A stretch of DNA of 64,000 bases. Origin: Streptomyces mobaraensis (GTDB lineage: Bacteria > Actinomycetota > Actinomycetes > Streptomycetales > Streptomycetaceae). The stretch lies in assembly GCF_020099395.1 (NCBI RefSeq), contig NZ_CP083590.1, positions 6,200,001-6,264,000 on the forward strand, in the 5' to 3' direction. Positions 44,799 through 53,428 of this stretch are shown here, in pieces. A program made the translations under genes and the position numbers. How positions within the stretch are numbered: the stretch's first letter is position 1; each line of letters begins with the position of its first letter. A model generated the notes under the pieces. It searched no databases. It saw only the letters and a program-made list of their open reading frames with translations, and was not told where the DNA came from.

Positions 44799-46448
44799 CT
44801 ACGCGTTGTAGACGTCGGCCTGACGGGGTGACAGGTCCTGGACGGCGCCGCTGAGGTTGCCGGCGCGGCTGCTGAAGCGCTCGGTGTTCACCCCGTGTTC
44901 GGCGAGGAAGCGCACGGCGGTCTCGTGCACCACGCGGAGGACGGGGGTGGCGGCCCGCAGGGCGTCGTCGGCCATGAAGCGGTGGCGCCAGGGCTTGTCG
45001 GCCCAGGCGTGCCGCAGGCCGAAGGGCTCGGGGAGGACGAGCTTGCCGCCCCAGTACTCCAGCAGCGGCGGGTACCAGGTCAGGGGGGCGCGGGCGGCCA
45101 GCCGGACGACCTCGCGGGCCTCGACGACGGGGAGTTGGCGCTCCCAGGTCTCCCAGAACTTGAGGCCCTTGCGGAAGGTCTTGGTGCGGTTCTTCGGCTT
45201 CCCGTTGAAGACCGGGTGGATCGGGCCGAGGGCGTGGCCGGTGACCTCGATGCGCAGCGTCTTGTGCAGGACGGTCACGTTGATGAGCAGGGTGATGACC
45301 AACTGGCCGTCCCAGAGGACGAACTGGACGCCGAGGTAGTGGCGGTCGCCGCTGCCGAAGTGCTGCTCGTTGCAGATCTTCTGGAGGGCGGCGCCCCTTA
45401 TCTGGAAGGAGGCGTCCGCACCGGCGGGCCGGGAGACGGCGCCGGCGCCCTCGCCGATGGGGGAGACCACCCAGTGCTCGACGAAGGGCGGGGTCAGGCC
45501 GCCGGTGTTGATGGGGGTGCGTTCGAGCAGGCGCAGCTGGTCGTGGACGGCGCGCATGATGTCCCAGCTGCGGAAGGGGTGGATCTCCTTGTCGGGGTCG
45601 GCGGGGGCCAGTTCCTCGGCGAGCTGCCAGCTGCCCCAGCGGGTGCCCATGCCGAGTATGCCCTTGGGGCCGGCGTAGAAGACGACGTTGCTCTTCTGCT
45701 CGGCGGAGAGGCGCTCCAGGTTCTGCCGGAGCTGTTCGGCGGCGCTCTCGCCGGGGTTCTTGGGGACGGCCTCGGGGATCTTGGCGCCGATGCCGCCGCC
45801 GTCCAGCAGGCCGGTCCAGCGGCCGCGGAGGTCCTTGGCGGTGCGTTCGCAGATGGTCTTGGCCCAGGCCCAGCCGATGATGGGGGCGACCATCATGGCG
45901 CGGAGGTAGACGCCGAGGAAGCCGTGGAAGGGCATCTTGACCATGAGGACGGCGCCGAGGACGGCGAGGACCAGCAGGAGCGCGGTGCCGAGGGCGCCGA
46001 TCCGCTTGTTCTGCGCGCCGGCGAGGGTGCGGCGGAGCTGGAAGACGCCGAGCCAGATGAGGACGCCGGGCAGGAAGAGCACGCCGAAGACCACCATGAG
46101 GACGGTCAGCCGGGCGTCGCGCTGTCTGCGGATGCGGCTGGCGGCGAGGCAGTGCTCGACGATGACCTGCGGTTCGGTGCCGAAGGACTGGATGAGCGGC
46201 TTCCGGCCGCCGCCGAGCATCCGCTGCTGCACGGCGCGGGCGAACGCCTCGCCGAGGTTGGGTTCGAAGAGGGAGATACGGGGCGGTTTGACGGAGGAGG
46301 TGGCCCAGTCGGAGTTGGCCTTGAGGAGCTCCTCCATCGGCCCGTCGCGGTAGGCGGCGGAGGCGAGCGCCTGCGTCGCCGCGGTCTGCCCCGCCCCGCC
46401 CGAGATGGGGATCTGGGCGCCCGGGCTGAAGTCGAACCCGTCTGTCAC
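44799..46448 (-). CDS. Large membrane protein of unknown function
   Basis: A 549-residue protein starting at GTG 46448 (MTDGFDFSPGAQIPISGG). Two clusters of hydrophobic helices are seen at residues about 112-135 (LTVLMVVFGVLFLPGVLIWL) and 150-195 (GTALLLVLAVLGAVLMVKMP, VYLRAMMVAPIIGWAWA). A further hydrophobic stretch lies mid-protein (VQFVLWDGQLVITLLINVTV). The rest is cytosolic with conserved-looking Trp/Tyr patches. No known domain is recognised. It is convergent with the propeller gene and follows the EF-G-like gene in orientation with a 183-nt gap. Confidence 0.8.
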   Translation of the reverse strand: MTDGFDFSPGAQIPISGGAGQTAATQALASAAYRDGPMEELLKANSDWATSSVKPPRISLFEPNLGEAFARAVQQRMLGGGRKPLIQSFGTEPQVIVEHCLAASRIRRQRDARLTVLMVVFGVLFLPGVLIWLGVFQLRRTLAGAQNKRIGALGTALLLVLAVLGAVLMVKMPFHGFLGVYLRAMMVAPIIGWAWAKTICERTAKDLRGRWTGLLDGGGIGAKIPEAVPKNPGESAAEQLRQNLERLSAEQKSNVVFYAGPKGILGMGTRWGSWQLAEELAPADPDKEIHPFRSWDIMRAVHDQLRLLERTPINTGGLTPPFVEHWVVSPIGEGAGAVSRPAGADASFQIRGAALQKICNEQHFGSGDRHYLGVQFVLWDGQLVITLLINVTVLHKTLRIEVTGHALGPIHPVFNGKPKNRTKTFRKGLKFWETWERQLPVVEAREVVRLAARAPLTWYPPLLEYWGGKLVLPEPFGLRHAWADKPWRHRFMADDALRAATPVLRVVHETAVRFLAEHGVNTERFSSRAGNLSGAVQDLSPRQADVYNA

Positions 46449-46631
46449 TGATGCCCCCCAAGGCGCACGCCGCTGCTGCGACGGCCCGGACCGGCTGTCC
46501 GCCCGCGCTCGTTGCCGGTGCGGTGGACGCCGGAGGGCCGCGTGCCCAGCGTAACGGTGCGGACCGTCGCCTGTCGCAGCACATGGGAAAGCCGCCCGCT
46601 CCGGAACGAGTTGGAGTGGGCGGCTTGTGAA

Positions 46632-48845
46632 CTATGCGCCGTTCTGCTGCTGTTCGCGTACCCGCTCGGCGACCTGTTGCGGCATCGGCTCGTGCCGGGC
46701 GTACGAGCGGCTGAACCGCCCCGTGCCGTGCGACAGCGAGCGCAGGTCCACCGCGTACCGGCCGATCTCCAGCTCGGGCACCTCCGCGCGGATCAGCGTC
46801 CGGCCGCCCGGCGACTGCTCGGTGCCCACCACCCGGCCGCGCCGCCCGGACAGGTCGCTCATCACCGGGCCCACGAACTCGTCGGCGACCAGCACCCGTA
46901 CCTCCGCGACCGGTTCCAGCAGGTGCACCCGGGCCGCGGCGGCCGCCTCGCGGAGGGCGAGGGCGCCGGCCGTCTGGAACGCCGCGTCGGACGAGTCCAC
47001 CGAGTGCGCCTTGCCGTCGAGGAGGGTCACCCGGACGTCCACCAGCGGACAGCCGGCCACGACGCCCTTCACCGCCTGCGCCCGCACCCCCTTCTCCACG
47101 GAGGGGATGAACTGCCGCGGCACCGCCCCGCCGACCACCTTGTCCACGAACTCGATGCCCGAACCGCCGGGCAGCGGCTCCACCTCGATCTCGCAGATCG
47201 CGAACTGGCCGTGGCCGCCCGACTGCTTGACGTGCCGGCCGCGCCCGGCCGCCTTCCCGCCGAACGTCTCCCGCAGCTCCACCCGGTGCGGCACCACGTC
47301 GACCTGGACGCCGTAGCGGGAACGCAGCCGCTCCAGCGCCACGTCCCGGTGGGCCTCACCGAGGCACCAGAGGACGACCTGGTGGGTGTGGCGGTTGTGC
47401 TCCAGCCGCATCGTGGGATCCTCGGCGACCAGCCGGGACAGGCCCTGCGACAGCTTGTCCTCGTCCGCCTTGCTGTGCGCCTGGATGGCCACCGGCAGCA
47501 GCGGGTCGGGCATGAGCCAGGGCTCCATGCGCAGCGGCCGGGCGGGGGAGGAGAGGGTGTCGCCGGTCTCGGCCCGGGCCAGCTTGGCGACGCAGGCGAT
47601 GTCGCCGGCGACGGCCTGGGGGAGCGGGCGCTGCTGCTTGCCGAACGGGGACGAGAGGGCGCCGACCCGCTCGTCCGCCTCGTGGTCCTCGTGCCCCCGG
47701 TCCGTGAGGCCGTGGCCCGAGACGTGCACGGTCTCGTCGGGGCGCAGGGTGCCCGAGAAGACGCGGACCAGCGAGATCCGGCCGACGTACGGGTCGGAGG
47801 CGGTCCTGATCACCTCGGCCGCGAGCGGACCGGCCGGGTCGCAGGACAGCGCGGGCAGCGGGGCGCCGTCGAGCCCGGTGACCGCCGGGATCTCGCGCTC
47901 GGCCGGGGTGGGGAAGCCGCCGGTGACCAGCTCCAGCAGCTCCACCGTGCCCAGCCCCTGGCGGGCGCCGTCCACGGCGGGGGCGGCGGGCAGCACGGGG
48001 TGGAACGAGCCGCGCGCCACCGCCCGTTCCAGATCCTCGATCAGGGTCTTGACGTCGATGTCCTCGCCGCCGAGGTAGCGGTCCATGAGGGTCTCGTCCT
48101 CGCTCTCGGCGATGATCCCCTCGATGAGCCGGTTGCGGGCCTCCTCCAGCACCGGCAGCAGGTCCGGGCCCGGCTCCGCCTCGGTGCGCTCGCCGGCCGC
48201 GTAGTCGAAGACGCGGCGGGACAGCAGACCGGTCAGGCCGGTGACGGGCCGGTGCCCGTCGGGGCCCTCGGGGCCGTGCACCGGGAGGTAGAGCGGCAGC
48301 ACGCTCTCGGGGGAGTCGCCGCCGAAGACGGCGCGGCAGGTCTCCGTCATGGCGTCGAAGTCCGCCCGCGCCGCCTCCAGGTGCGTCACCACGATCGCGC
48401 GCGGCATGCCCACGGCCGCGCACTCCTCCCACAGGGCGCGGGTGGCGCCGGAGACGCCCTCGCCGCCCTCCGCCGCCGACACCACGAAGAGCGCGGCGTC
48501 GGCCGCCCGCAGCCCGGCCCGCAACTCCCCGACGAAGTCGGCGTAGCCGGGGGTGTCCAGCAGATTGATCCTGATGCCCGACCACTCCACCGGGACCACC
48601 GACAACTGCACCGAGCGCTGCTGGCGGTGCTCGATCTCGTCGTAGTCGGAGAGGGCGGCGCCGTCCTCGACCCGGCCCGCGCGGGTGACCGCGCCGGTGG
48701 CCAGGGCCAGTGCCTCCACGAGGGTCGTCTTGCCGGAACCGCTGTGGCCGACCAGCACCACGTTGCGTAGGTCGCCGGGCCGGTCGGCCGCCGCTGCTCT
48801 GCCGGCGGCCCCGGGGTGACCGGTGTGGTTCGTCTTCTCGCCCAT
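46632..48845 (-). CDS. Elongation factor G-like protein with atypical GTP-specificity motif
   Basis: A 737-residue translational-GTPase-type protein resembling the second EF-G (FusA2) of actinobacteria. G1 is GHSGSGKTT, G3 DTPGYADFVGE, and domains II-V follow (GDIACVAKLARAETGDTLSS, GRHVKQSGGHGQFAICEIEV). The G4 motif, NKxD in true EF-G, reads THLE (VVTHLEAARADF), so guanine specificity may be relaxed or activity lost. It is not the housekeeping EF-G, which normally sits with tuf and rpsL. ATG 48845 has a GAGG just upstream. The role may be in ribosome recycling or stress. Confidence 0.88.
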   Translation of the reverse strand: MGEKTNHTGHPGAAGRAAAADRPGDLRNVVLVGHSGSGKTTLVEALALATGAVTRAGRVEDGAALSDYDEIEHRQQRSVQLSVVPVEWSGIRINLLDTPGYADFVGELRAGLRAADAALFVVSAAEGGEGVSGATRALWEECAAVGMPRAIVVTHLEAARADFDAMTETCRAVFGGDSPESVLPLYLPVHGPEGPDGHRPVTGLTGLLSRRVFDYAAGERTEAEPGPDLLPVLEEARNRLIEGIIAESEDETLMDRYLGGEDIDVKTLIEDLERAVARGSFHPVLPAAPAVDGARQGLGTVELLELVTGGFPTPAEREIPAVTGLDGAPLPALSCDPAGPLAAEVIRTASDPYVGRISLVRVFSGTLRPDETVHVSGHGLTDRGHEDHEADERVGALSSPFGKQQRPLPQAVAGDIACVAKLARAETGDTLSSPARPLRMEPWLMPDPLLPVAIQAHSKADEDKLSQGLSRLVAEDPTMRLEHNRHTHQVVLWCLGEAHRDVALERLRSRYGVQVDVVPHRVELRETFGGKAAGRGRHVKQSGGHGQFAICEIEVEPLPGGSGIEFVDKVVGGAVPRQFIPSVEKGVRAQAVKGVVAGCPLVDVRVTLLDGKAHSVDSSDAAFQTAGALALREAAAAARVHLLEPVAEVRVLVADEFVGPVMSDLSGRRGRVVGTEQSPGGRTLIRAEVPELEIGRYAVDLRSLSHGTGRFSRSYARHEPMPQQVAERVREQQQNGA

Positions 48846-49196
48846 GTGCCTCGCCTTCCGGTTGACACCTTGCGATCCTTCGAGCTTTCCACCGTGGTCA
48901 CGCTGCGTCCATACGTCGCACACGGTGGCGCGACCGCCCGCCCCGGCGCGCGCCGCCGTCGGCGCTCCCCGGGGGAGCGCGGCCATTCGGGTGGCGCGCC
49001 CCGCCGTGCCGGGCCGTGCTCCGCCCCGCTCCGGCCCGCTCCGGCCGCGCGGAGATCCGTGGCGAGATCCGCGGAGTGATCCGTGCCATGGCCGAGGTGT
49101 CCGACGCGGGCGCGGCGGGCCGGTGCGGCCTGGCTACGATGGGCCAGCCGGTGGCCCTTCGGCCACGCGGCCCGCACACGACCCTCCGGGAAGGCC
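48846..49196. other. Divergent promoter region before pgsA
   Basis: 351 nt between the EF-G-like gene and pgsA with no supported gene. TACGAT (49135-49140) is a plausible -10 for pgsA, giving a leader of about 50 nt. Tandem GATCCG-type words (49050-49083) are the only repeats noted. Confidence 0.5.
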
Positions 49197-49862
49197 ATGC
49201 TGAACAAGTACGCGCGTGCGTTCTTCACGCGTGTTCTCACGCCGTTCGCCGCCCTGCTCATCCGCCTCGGCGTCAGTCCCGACGCGGTGACCCTCATCGG
49301 TACCGGTGGTGTGGTGGCGGGAGCGCTGGTCTTCTACCCCATGGGCGAGTTCTTCTGGGGCACGGTCACCATCACCCTCTTCGTCTTCTCCGACCTGGTC
49401 GACGGCAACATGGCGCGGCAGCTCGGCCGCTCCAGCCGGTGGGGGGCGTTCCTCGACTCCACGCTGGACCGGGTGGCCGACGCGGCCATCTTCGGCGGCC
49501 TCGCCCTCTGGTACGCGAGCTACGAGGGGCACAGCATCCTGCTGTGCGCGGTGTCGATCTTCTGCCTCGCCAGCGGCCAGGTGGTGTCGTACACCAAGGC
49601 GCGCGGGGAGAGCATCGGCCTCCCGGTGAAGGTCAACGGTCTGGTCGAGCGGGCCGAGCGGCTGGTCATCTCGCTGGTGGCGTGCGGGCTCTCCGGGCTG
49701 CACGCGTTCGGCGTCCCGGGCATCCAGGTGCTGCTGCCGATCGCGTTGTGGATCGTGGCCGCGGGCAGTCTCGTGACACTGATCCAGCGCGTGGTGACCG
49801 TCCGCCGCGAGGCGGCCGAGGCGGACGCCGCGCTGCCGGCGGGAGGGGGAGAGACCGGGTGA
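49197..49862 (+). CDS. pgsA: CDP-alcohol phosphatidyltransferase (phosphatidylinositol phosphate synthase)
   Basis: A 221-residue membrane enzyme. The CDP-alcohol phosphotransferase motif D-x2-D-G-x2-A-R-x8-G-x3-D-x3-D is complete: Asp66, Asp69, Gly70, Ala73, Arg74, Gly83, Asp87, Asp91. By position before the PIM acyltransferase and pimA it corresponds to mycobacterial PgsA1, which joins CDP-diacylglycerol to inositol-1-phosphate. Six hydrophobic segments are visible. ATG 49197 is preceded by GGGAAGG. The stop overlaps the next start (GTGA), so the three PIM genes form one coupled operon. Confidence 0.92.
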   Translation: MLNKYARAFFTRVLTPFAALLIRLGVSPDAVTLIGTGGVVAGALVFYPMGEFFWGTVTITLFVFSDLVDGNMARQLGRSSRWGAFLDSTLDRVADAAIFGGLALWYASYEGHSILLCAVSIFCLASGQVVSYTKARGESIGLPVKVNGLVERAERLVISLVACGLSGLHAFGVPGIQVLLPIALWIVAAGSLVTLIQRVVTVRREAAEADAALPAGGGETG

Positions 49863-51190
49863 AGGACCAGCTGACGGACGCCCTGTACGGGCTGGGGTGG
49901 GGTGCCGTCAAGCGGCTCCCGGAACCGGTGGCGACGCGGCTGGGCCGCGAGATCGCCGATGCCGCCTGGCGGCGGCGGGGCAAGGGGGTGCTCCGGCTGG
50001 AGGCCAACCTCGCCCGGGTCGTCCCCGACGCCTCGCCCGCCCGCCTCACCCGGCTGTCCCGGGAGGGCATGCGCTCCTACATGCGCTACTGGATGGAATC
50101 CTTCCGGCTGCCGGCCTGGAGCCGCGAGCGGGTCCGCGCCGGCTTCGCGCCCGAGGGCCTGCACCACCTGGAGAAGGCACTGGCCGACGGGCGCGGGGTG
50201 ATCCTCGCCCTGCCCCACATGGGCAACTACGACCTGGCCGGCGCCTGGGTCACCACCCGGCTCGGCGTGCCCTTCACCACCGTCGCCGAGCGGCTGAAGC
50301 CGGAGTCGCTCTACGACCGCTTCGTCGCCTACCGCGAGGGCCTCGGTATGGAGGTCCTCCCGCACGCCGGGGGCACCGCCTTCGGCGTCCTCTCCCGCCG
50401 GCTGCGGTCCGGCGGGCTGGTCTGCCTGGTCGCCGACCGGGACCTGTCCGCCCACGGCATAGAGGTCTCCTTCTTCGGTGAACCCGCCAAGATGCCCGGC
50501 GGCCCGGCCCGGCTCGCCGTCCAGACCGGCGCCGTCCTGCTGCCCGTCACCCTCTGGTACGACCGCTCCCCGGTGCTCCAGGGGCGAGTGCACCCGCCCG
50601 TCGAGGTCCCGGAGACCGGCACCCGCCCGGAGAAGGCCGCCGTCATGACGCAGTCCCTGGCCGACGCGTTCGCCTCCGGCATCGCCGAGCACCCACAGGA
50701 CTGGCACATGCTCCAGCGCCTCTGGCTCGCGGACCTGTCCCCGGCGGGGGACGGCGGGCCGGGCTCGGCTGTCGGGTCGGGTTCGGACGCCGGGTCGGGT
50801 TCGGACGTTGGGTCGGGCATGGCCGCCAAGGCGGGTTCGGACGCTGGGCCGGGCATGGCCGCCAAGGCGGGCTCGGACGCTGGGCCGGGCATGGCCGCCA
50901 AGGCGGGTTCGGACGTCGGCCTCCGCCCGGCCGTCGGCCCGGGAGCCGCCGCCTCAGGTGCTGGTGCCGGCCCAGGTGCCGACGACGAACCGCGCTCGGA
51001 GGCCGGTTCGGGCTCCGGTGGCGGCTCGCGCTCCGACGCCCGATCGGGCACCGACTCGGCGGCGGGTTCCGCGTCGGGCTCGCACCCCGACGCCGGCCCG
51101 AGCTCCGACCCGGCGCCGGGCCCTGACGCCCGCCCACACCCTGACGCCCGCCCGCATCCGGGCGCCGGCCCCGGGACGGAGGCGCCGTGA
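49859..51190 (+). CDS. Phosphatidylinositol mannoside acyltransferase with repetitive C-terminal tail
   Basis: A 443-residue LpxL/HtrB-superfamily acyltransferase (PatA-like) that acylates the mannose of PIM1/PIM2. The HX4D motif is HMGNYD (His120, Asp125). The catalytic core ends near residue 295 (DWHMLQRLWLADLSP). The remaining about 148 residues are Gly/Ser/Asp/Ala-rich with three tandem 12-residue repeats (GMAAKAGSDAGP) and more degenerate repeats, well beyond the usual roughly 300-residue length. Both ends overlap neighbours by GTGA. The tail is probably disordered. Confidence 0.9.
   Translation: MKDQLTDALYGLGWGAVKRLPEPVATRLGREIADAAWRRRGKGVLRLEANLARVVPDASPARLTRLSREGMRSYMRYWMESFRLPAWSRERVRAGFAPEGLHHLEKALADGRGVILALPHMGNYDLAGAWVTTRLGVPFTTVAERLKPESLYDRFVAYREGLGMEVLPHAGGTAFGVLSRRLRSGGLVCLVADRDLSAHGIEVSFFGEPAKMPGGPARLAVQTGAVLLPVTLWYDRSPVLQGRVHPPVEVPETGTRPEKAAVMTQSLADAFASGIAEHPQDWHMLQRLWLADLSPAGDGGPGSAVGSGSDAGSGSDVGSGMAAKAGSDAGPGMAAKAGSDAGPGMAAKAGSDVGLRPAVGPGAAASGAGAGPGADDEPRSEAGSGSGGGSRSDARSGTDSAAGSASGSHPDAGPSSDPAPGPDARPHPDARPHPGAGPGTEAP
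50816..50920 (+). repeat. 36-bp tandem repeat in the acyltransferase tail
   Basis: Three nearly identical 36-bp units beginning GGCATGGCCGCCAAGGCGGG encode GMAAKAGSDAGP. They differ by single substitutions, indicating recent slippage or unequal crossing-over. Confidence 0.85.
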
Positions 51191-52686
51191 GGATCGGGAT
51201 CGTCTGCCCCTACTCGTGGGACGTGCCCGGCGGCGTCCAGTTCCACATCCGCGACCTCGCCGAACACCTCATCCGGCGCGGGCACGAGGTCTCCGTCCTG
51301 GCCCCGGCGGACGACGGGACGCCGCTGCCGCCCTTCGTGGTCTCCGCCGGCCGGGCCGTCCCCGTCCCTTACAACGGCTCGGTGGCCCGCCTCAACTTCG
51401 GCTTCCTCTCCGCCGCCCGGGTGCGCCGCTGGCTCCACGACGGCGACTTCGACGTCATCCACATCCACGAACCCACCTCCCCCTCGCTGGGACTGCTGGC
51501 CTGCTGGGCCGCCCAGGGGCCCATCGTCGCCACCTTCCACACCTCCAACCCCCGCTCCCGGGCGATGATCGCCGCCTATCCGATCCTCCAGCCCGCCCTG
51601 GAGAAGATCAGCGCGCGCATCGCCGTGAGCGAGTACGCCCGCAGGACCCTGGTCGAGCACCTGGGCGGGGACGCGGTCGTCATCCCCAACGGCGTCGACG
51701 TCGACTTCTTCGCCCGCGCCGAGCCGCGCCCGGAATGGACGGGCGCGGACACGGACATGGACACGGGTGCCGGTGACCGTACGGGCGGGAGCCCGGTCTC
51801 CGGCGGGAATCCGGATCCCGCCGCGCCCTCGACTCCCGCCGCGCCCTCGACTCCCGGCGCGCCTTCGGCTTCCGGTGTGCGGGAGTCCGGTGCCGCCGAG
51901 CCCGCTGCCCCGGAGCCCGGGACCGGACGACCGGGCACACCCCAGTCCGGTGACCCCCGCCTCGGTGCGGCGGGTTTCGCCGCCGCGGCCCCCGGGGACC
52001 CTGCCGCCGCCGCTCCCGAGGGCGAGGGAGACCCCGGCCCGAGCTCCCTCCCCCCAGACGTTTCCACCGACCCCACGCGCCCGGCGACGATCGGCTTCAT
52101 CGGCCGGATCGACGAGCCCCGCAAGGGCCTGCCTGTCCTGATGCGCGCCCTGCCGAAGATCCTCGCCGAGCGCCCCGGCACCCGGCTGCTGGTGGCCGGC
52201 CGCGGCGACGAGGAGGAGGCCGTCGCCGCCCTGCCCCCCGAAGCGCGGGACGCCGTCGAGTTCCTCGGCATGATCAGCGACGAGGACAAGGCCCGGCTGC
52301 TCCGCAGCGTCGACCTCTACGTGGCTCCCAACACCGGCGGCGAGTCGTTCGGCATCATCCTCGTCGAGGCGATGTCGGCCGGCGCTCCCGTCCTCGCCAG
52401 CGACCTGGACGCCTTCGCCCAGGTCCTCGACCGGGGCGCCGCCGGCGAGCTGTTCGCCAACGAGGACGCCGACGCGCTGGCCGCCGCGGCCGTCCGCCTC
52501 CTCGCCGACCCCGCCCGCCGGGCGGAACTGAGCGAGCGGGGCAGCCGGCACGTCCGGCGCTTCGACTGGTCGACCGTCGGCGCCGACATCCTCGCCGTCT
52601 ACGAGACGGTCACCGCCGGCGCGGCCTCCGTGGCCACGGACGAACGGACCGGCCTGCGGGCCCGGCTGGGCCTCGCCCGGGACTGA
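51187..52686 (+). CDS. pimA: Phosphatidylinositol alpha-mannosyltransferase with interdomain insertion
   Basis: A 499-residue GT4 glycosyltransferase moving mannose from GDP-mannose to phosphatidylinositol at the inner membrane face. The N-domain has VPGGVQFHIRDLAEHL and HIHEPTSPSLGLL. The C-domain has GFIGRIDEPRKGLPVLMRAL and the donor-binding E-x7-E motif (Glu386, Glu394 in GESFGIILVEAMSAG). Residues about 179-293 are a Pro/Ala/Gly/Ser insertion (PAAPSTPAAPSTPGAPSASG and similar) at the hinge between the two Rossmann domains; usual PimA proteins are about 375-390 residues. GTG 51187 overlaps the acyltransferase stop. Confidence 0.93.
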   Translation: MRIGIVCPYSWDVPGGVQFHIRDLAEHLIRRGHEVSVLAPADDGTPLPPFVVSAGRAVPVPYNGSVARLNFGFLSAARVRRWLHDGDFDVIHIHEPTSPSLGLLACWAAQGPIVATFHTSNPRSRAMIAAYPILQPALEKISARIAVSEYARRTLVEHLGGDAVVIPNGVDVDFFARAEPRPEWTGADTDMDTGAGDRTGGSPVSGGNPDPAAPSTPAAPSTPGAPSASGVRESGAAEPAAPEPGTGRPGTPQSGDPRLGAAGFAAAAPGDPAAAAPEGEGDPGPSSLPPDVSTDPTRPATIGFIGRIDEPRKGLPVLMRALPKILAERPGTRLLVAGRGDEEEAVAALPPEARDAVEFLGMISDEDKARLLRSVDLYVAPNTGGESFGIILVEAMSAGAPVLASDLDAFAQVLDRGAAGELFANEDADALAAAAVRLLADPARRAELSERGSRHVRRFDWSTVGADILAVYETVTAGAASVATDERTGLRARLGLARD

Positions 52687-53428
52687 ACCCGGGCCGGGGC
52701 GTGTGACCCGGGGTCGGTACCGGTACTGATCCCGGGATCGATAGTGGATCACCCCCGGCCGTCCCGGTCCGGGTCCATGGCCGTCCCGGTCCGGTTCATG
52801 GCGACCGGTCCCGGGTGCCCGGGCCCAGCGTCCTGGTGCCGCATGACACCCCGGTGCCGACTGTGGGCTGAGCCCCGGCTCGGGGTCTGCCCCGCCTTCT
52901 CCCGGGCCCGGCCGTCCGGTTCATCGGCCGGGGGAGTCCCTTTCCGCCTTCTCCAGGGCTTGGGGTCTCGTCGGTGACCGGCCGTGACCGGCCCTCTGGG
53001 GAGCGCCCCCCTTCTCGCGCGCGGGAGTTGAGCCCGAGCCCGCCTTCGAGGGGGCGGCCGTCCCCCGTCTCTCCCCACCTCCCACCCCGCCTGCCTGTAC
53101 CTCGGGCCTCGAACCCGCGCCGGAGCGACAACCCCGGACGGCCCCGAGGGGCCGGAGCCAGCGCTCCCGCGCACGGGTCGCGTTCCCGGAGCCGGACCCC
53201 CGTACCGGCCCCCGATCCCCAGACCGCCGACGCCCAACGGCCGGGCCGCACGCGGTCTCCCGTCGCGCCGTGAGAGCACCCGGACGCCGGCTTCGGCGGC
53301 TTTCCCGCCGCCCCGGCACCGCGCCGCCGGCCTGACGGACGCGGCGGTCGGAGCCCCAATCCTCGGAGCCCCGACCCTCGGAGCCCCAACCAGCGAGGCC
53401 GCGCCCCGAGCGTCCGCCAGCCCCCGGT
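52687..53428. other. 742-nt region without a convincing gene
   Basis: Frames on both strands are open but give Arg/Pro/Gly-rich, non-conserved translations without ribosome sites. Short repeats occur (TCCTCGGAGCCCC-type units near 53355-53395 and GTCCCGGTCCGGNTCATGG near 52760-52800). In relatives a gene often follows pimA here; this could be a decayed remnant, which I cannot show. Confidence 0.5.
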
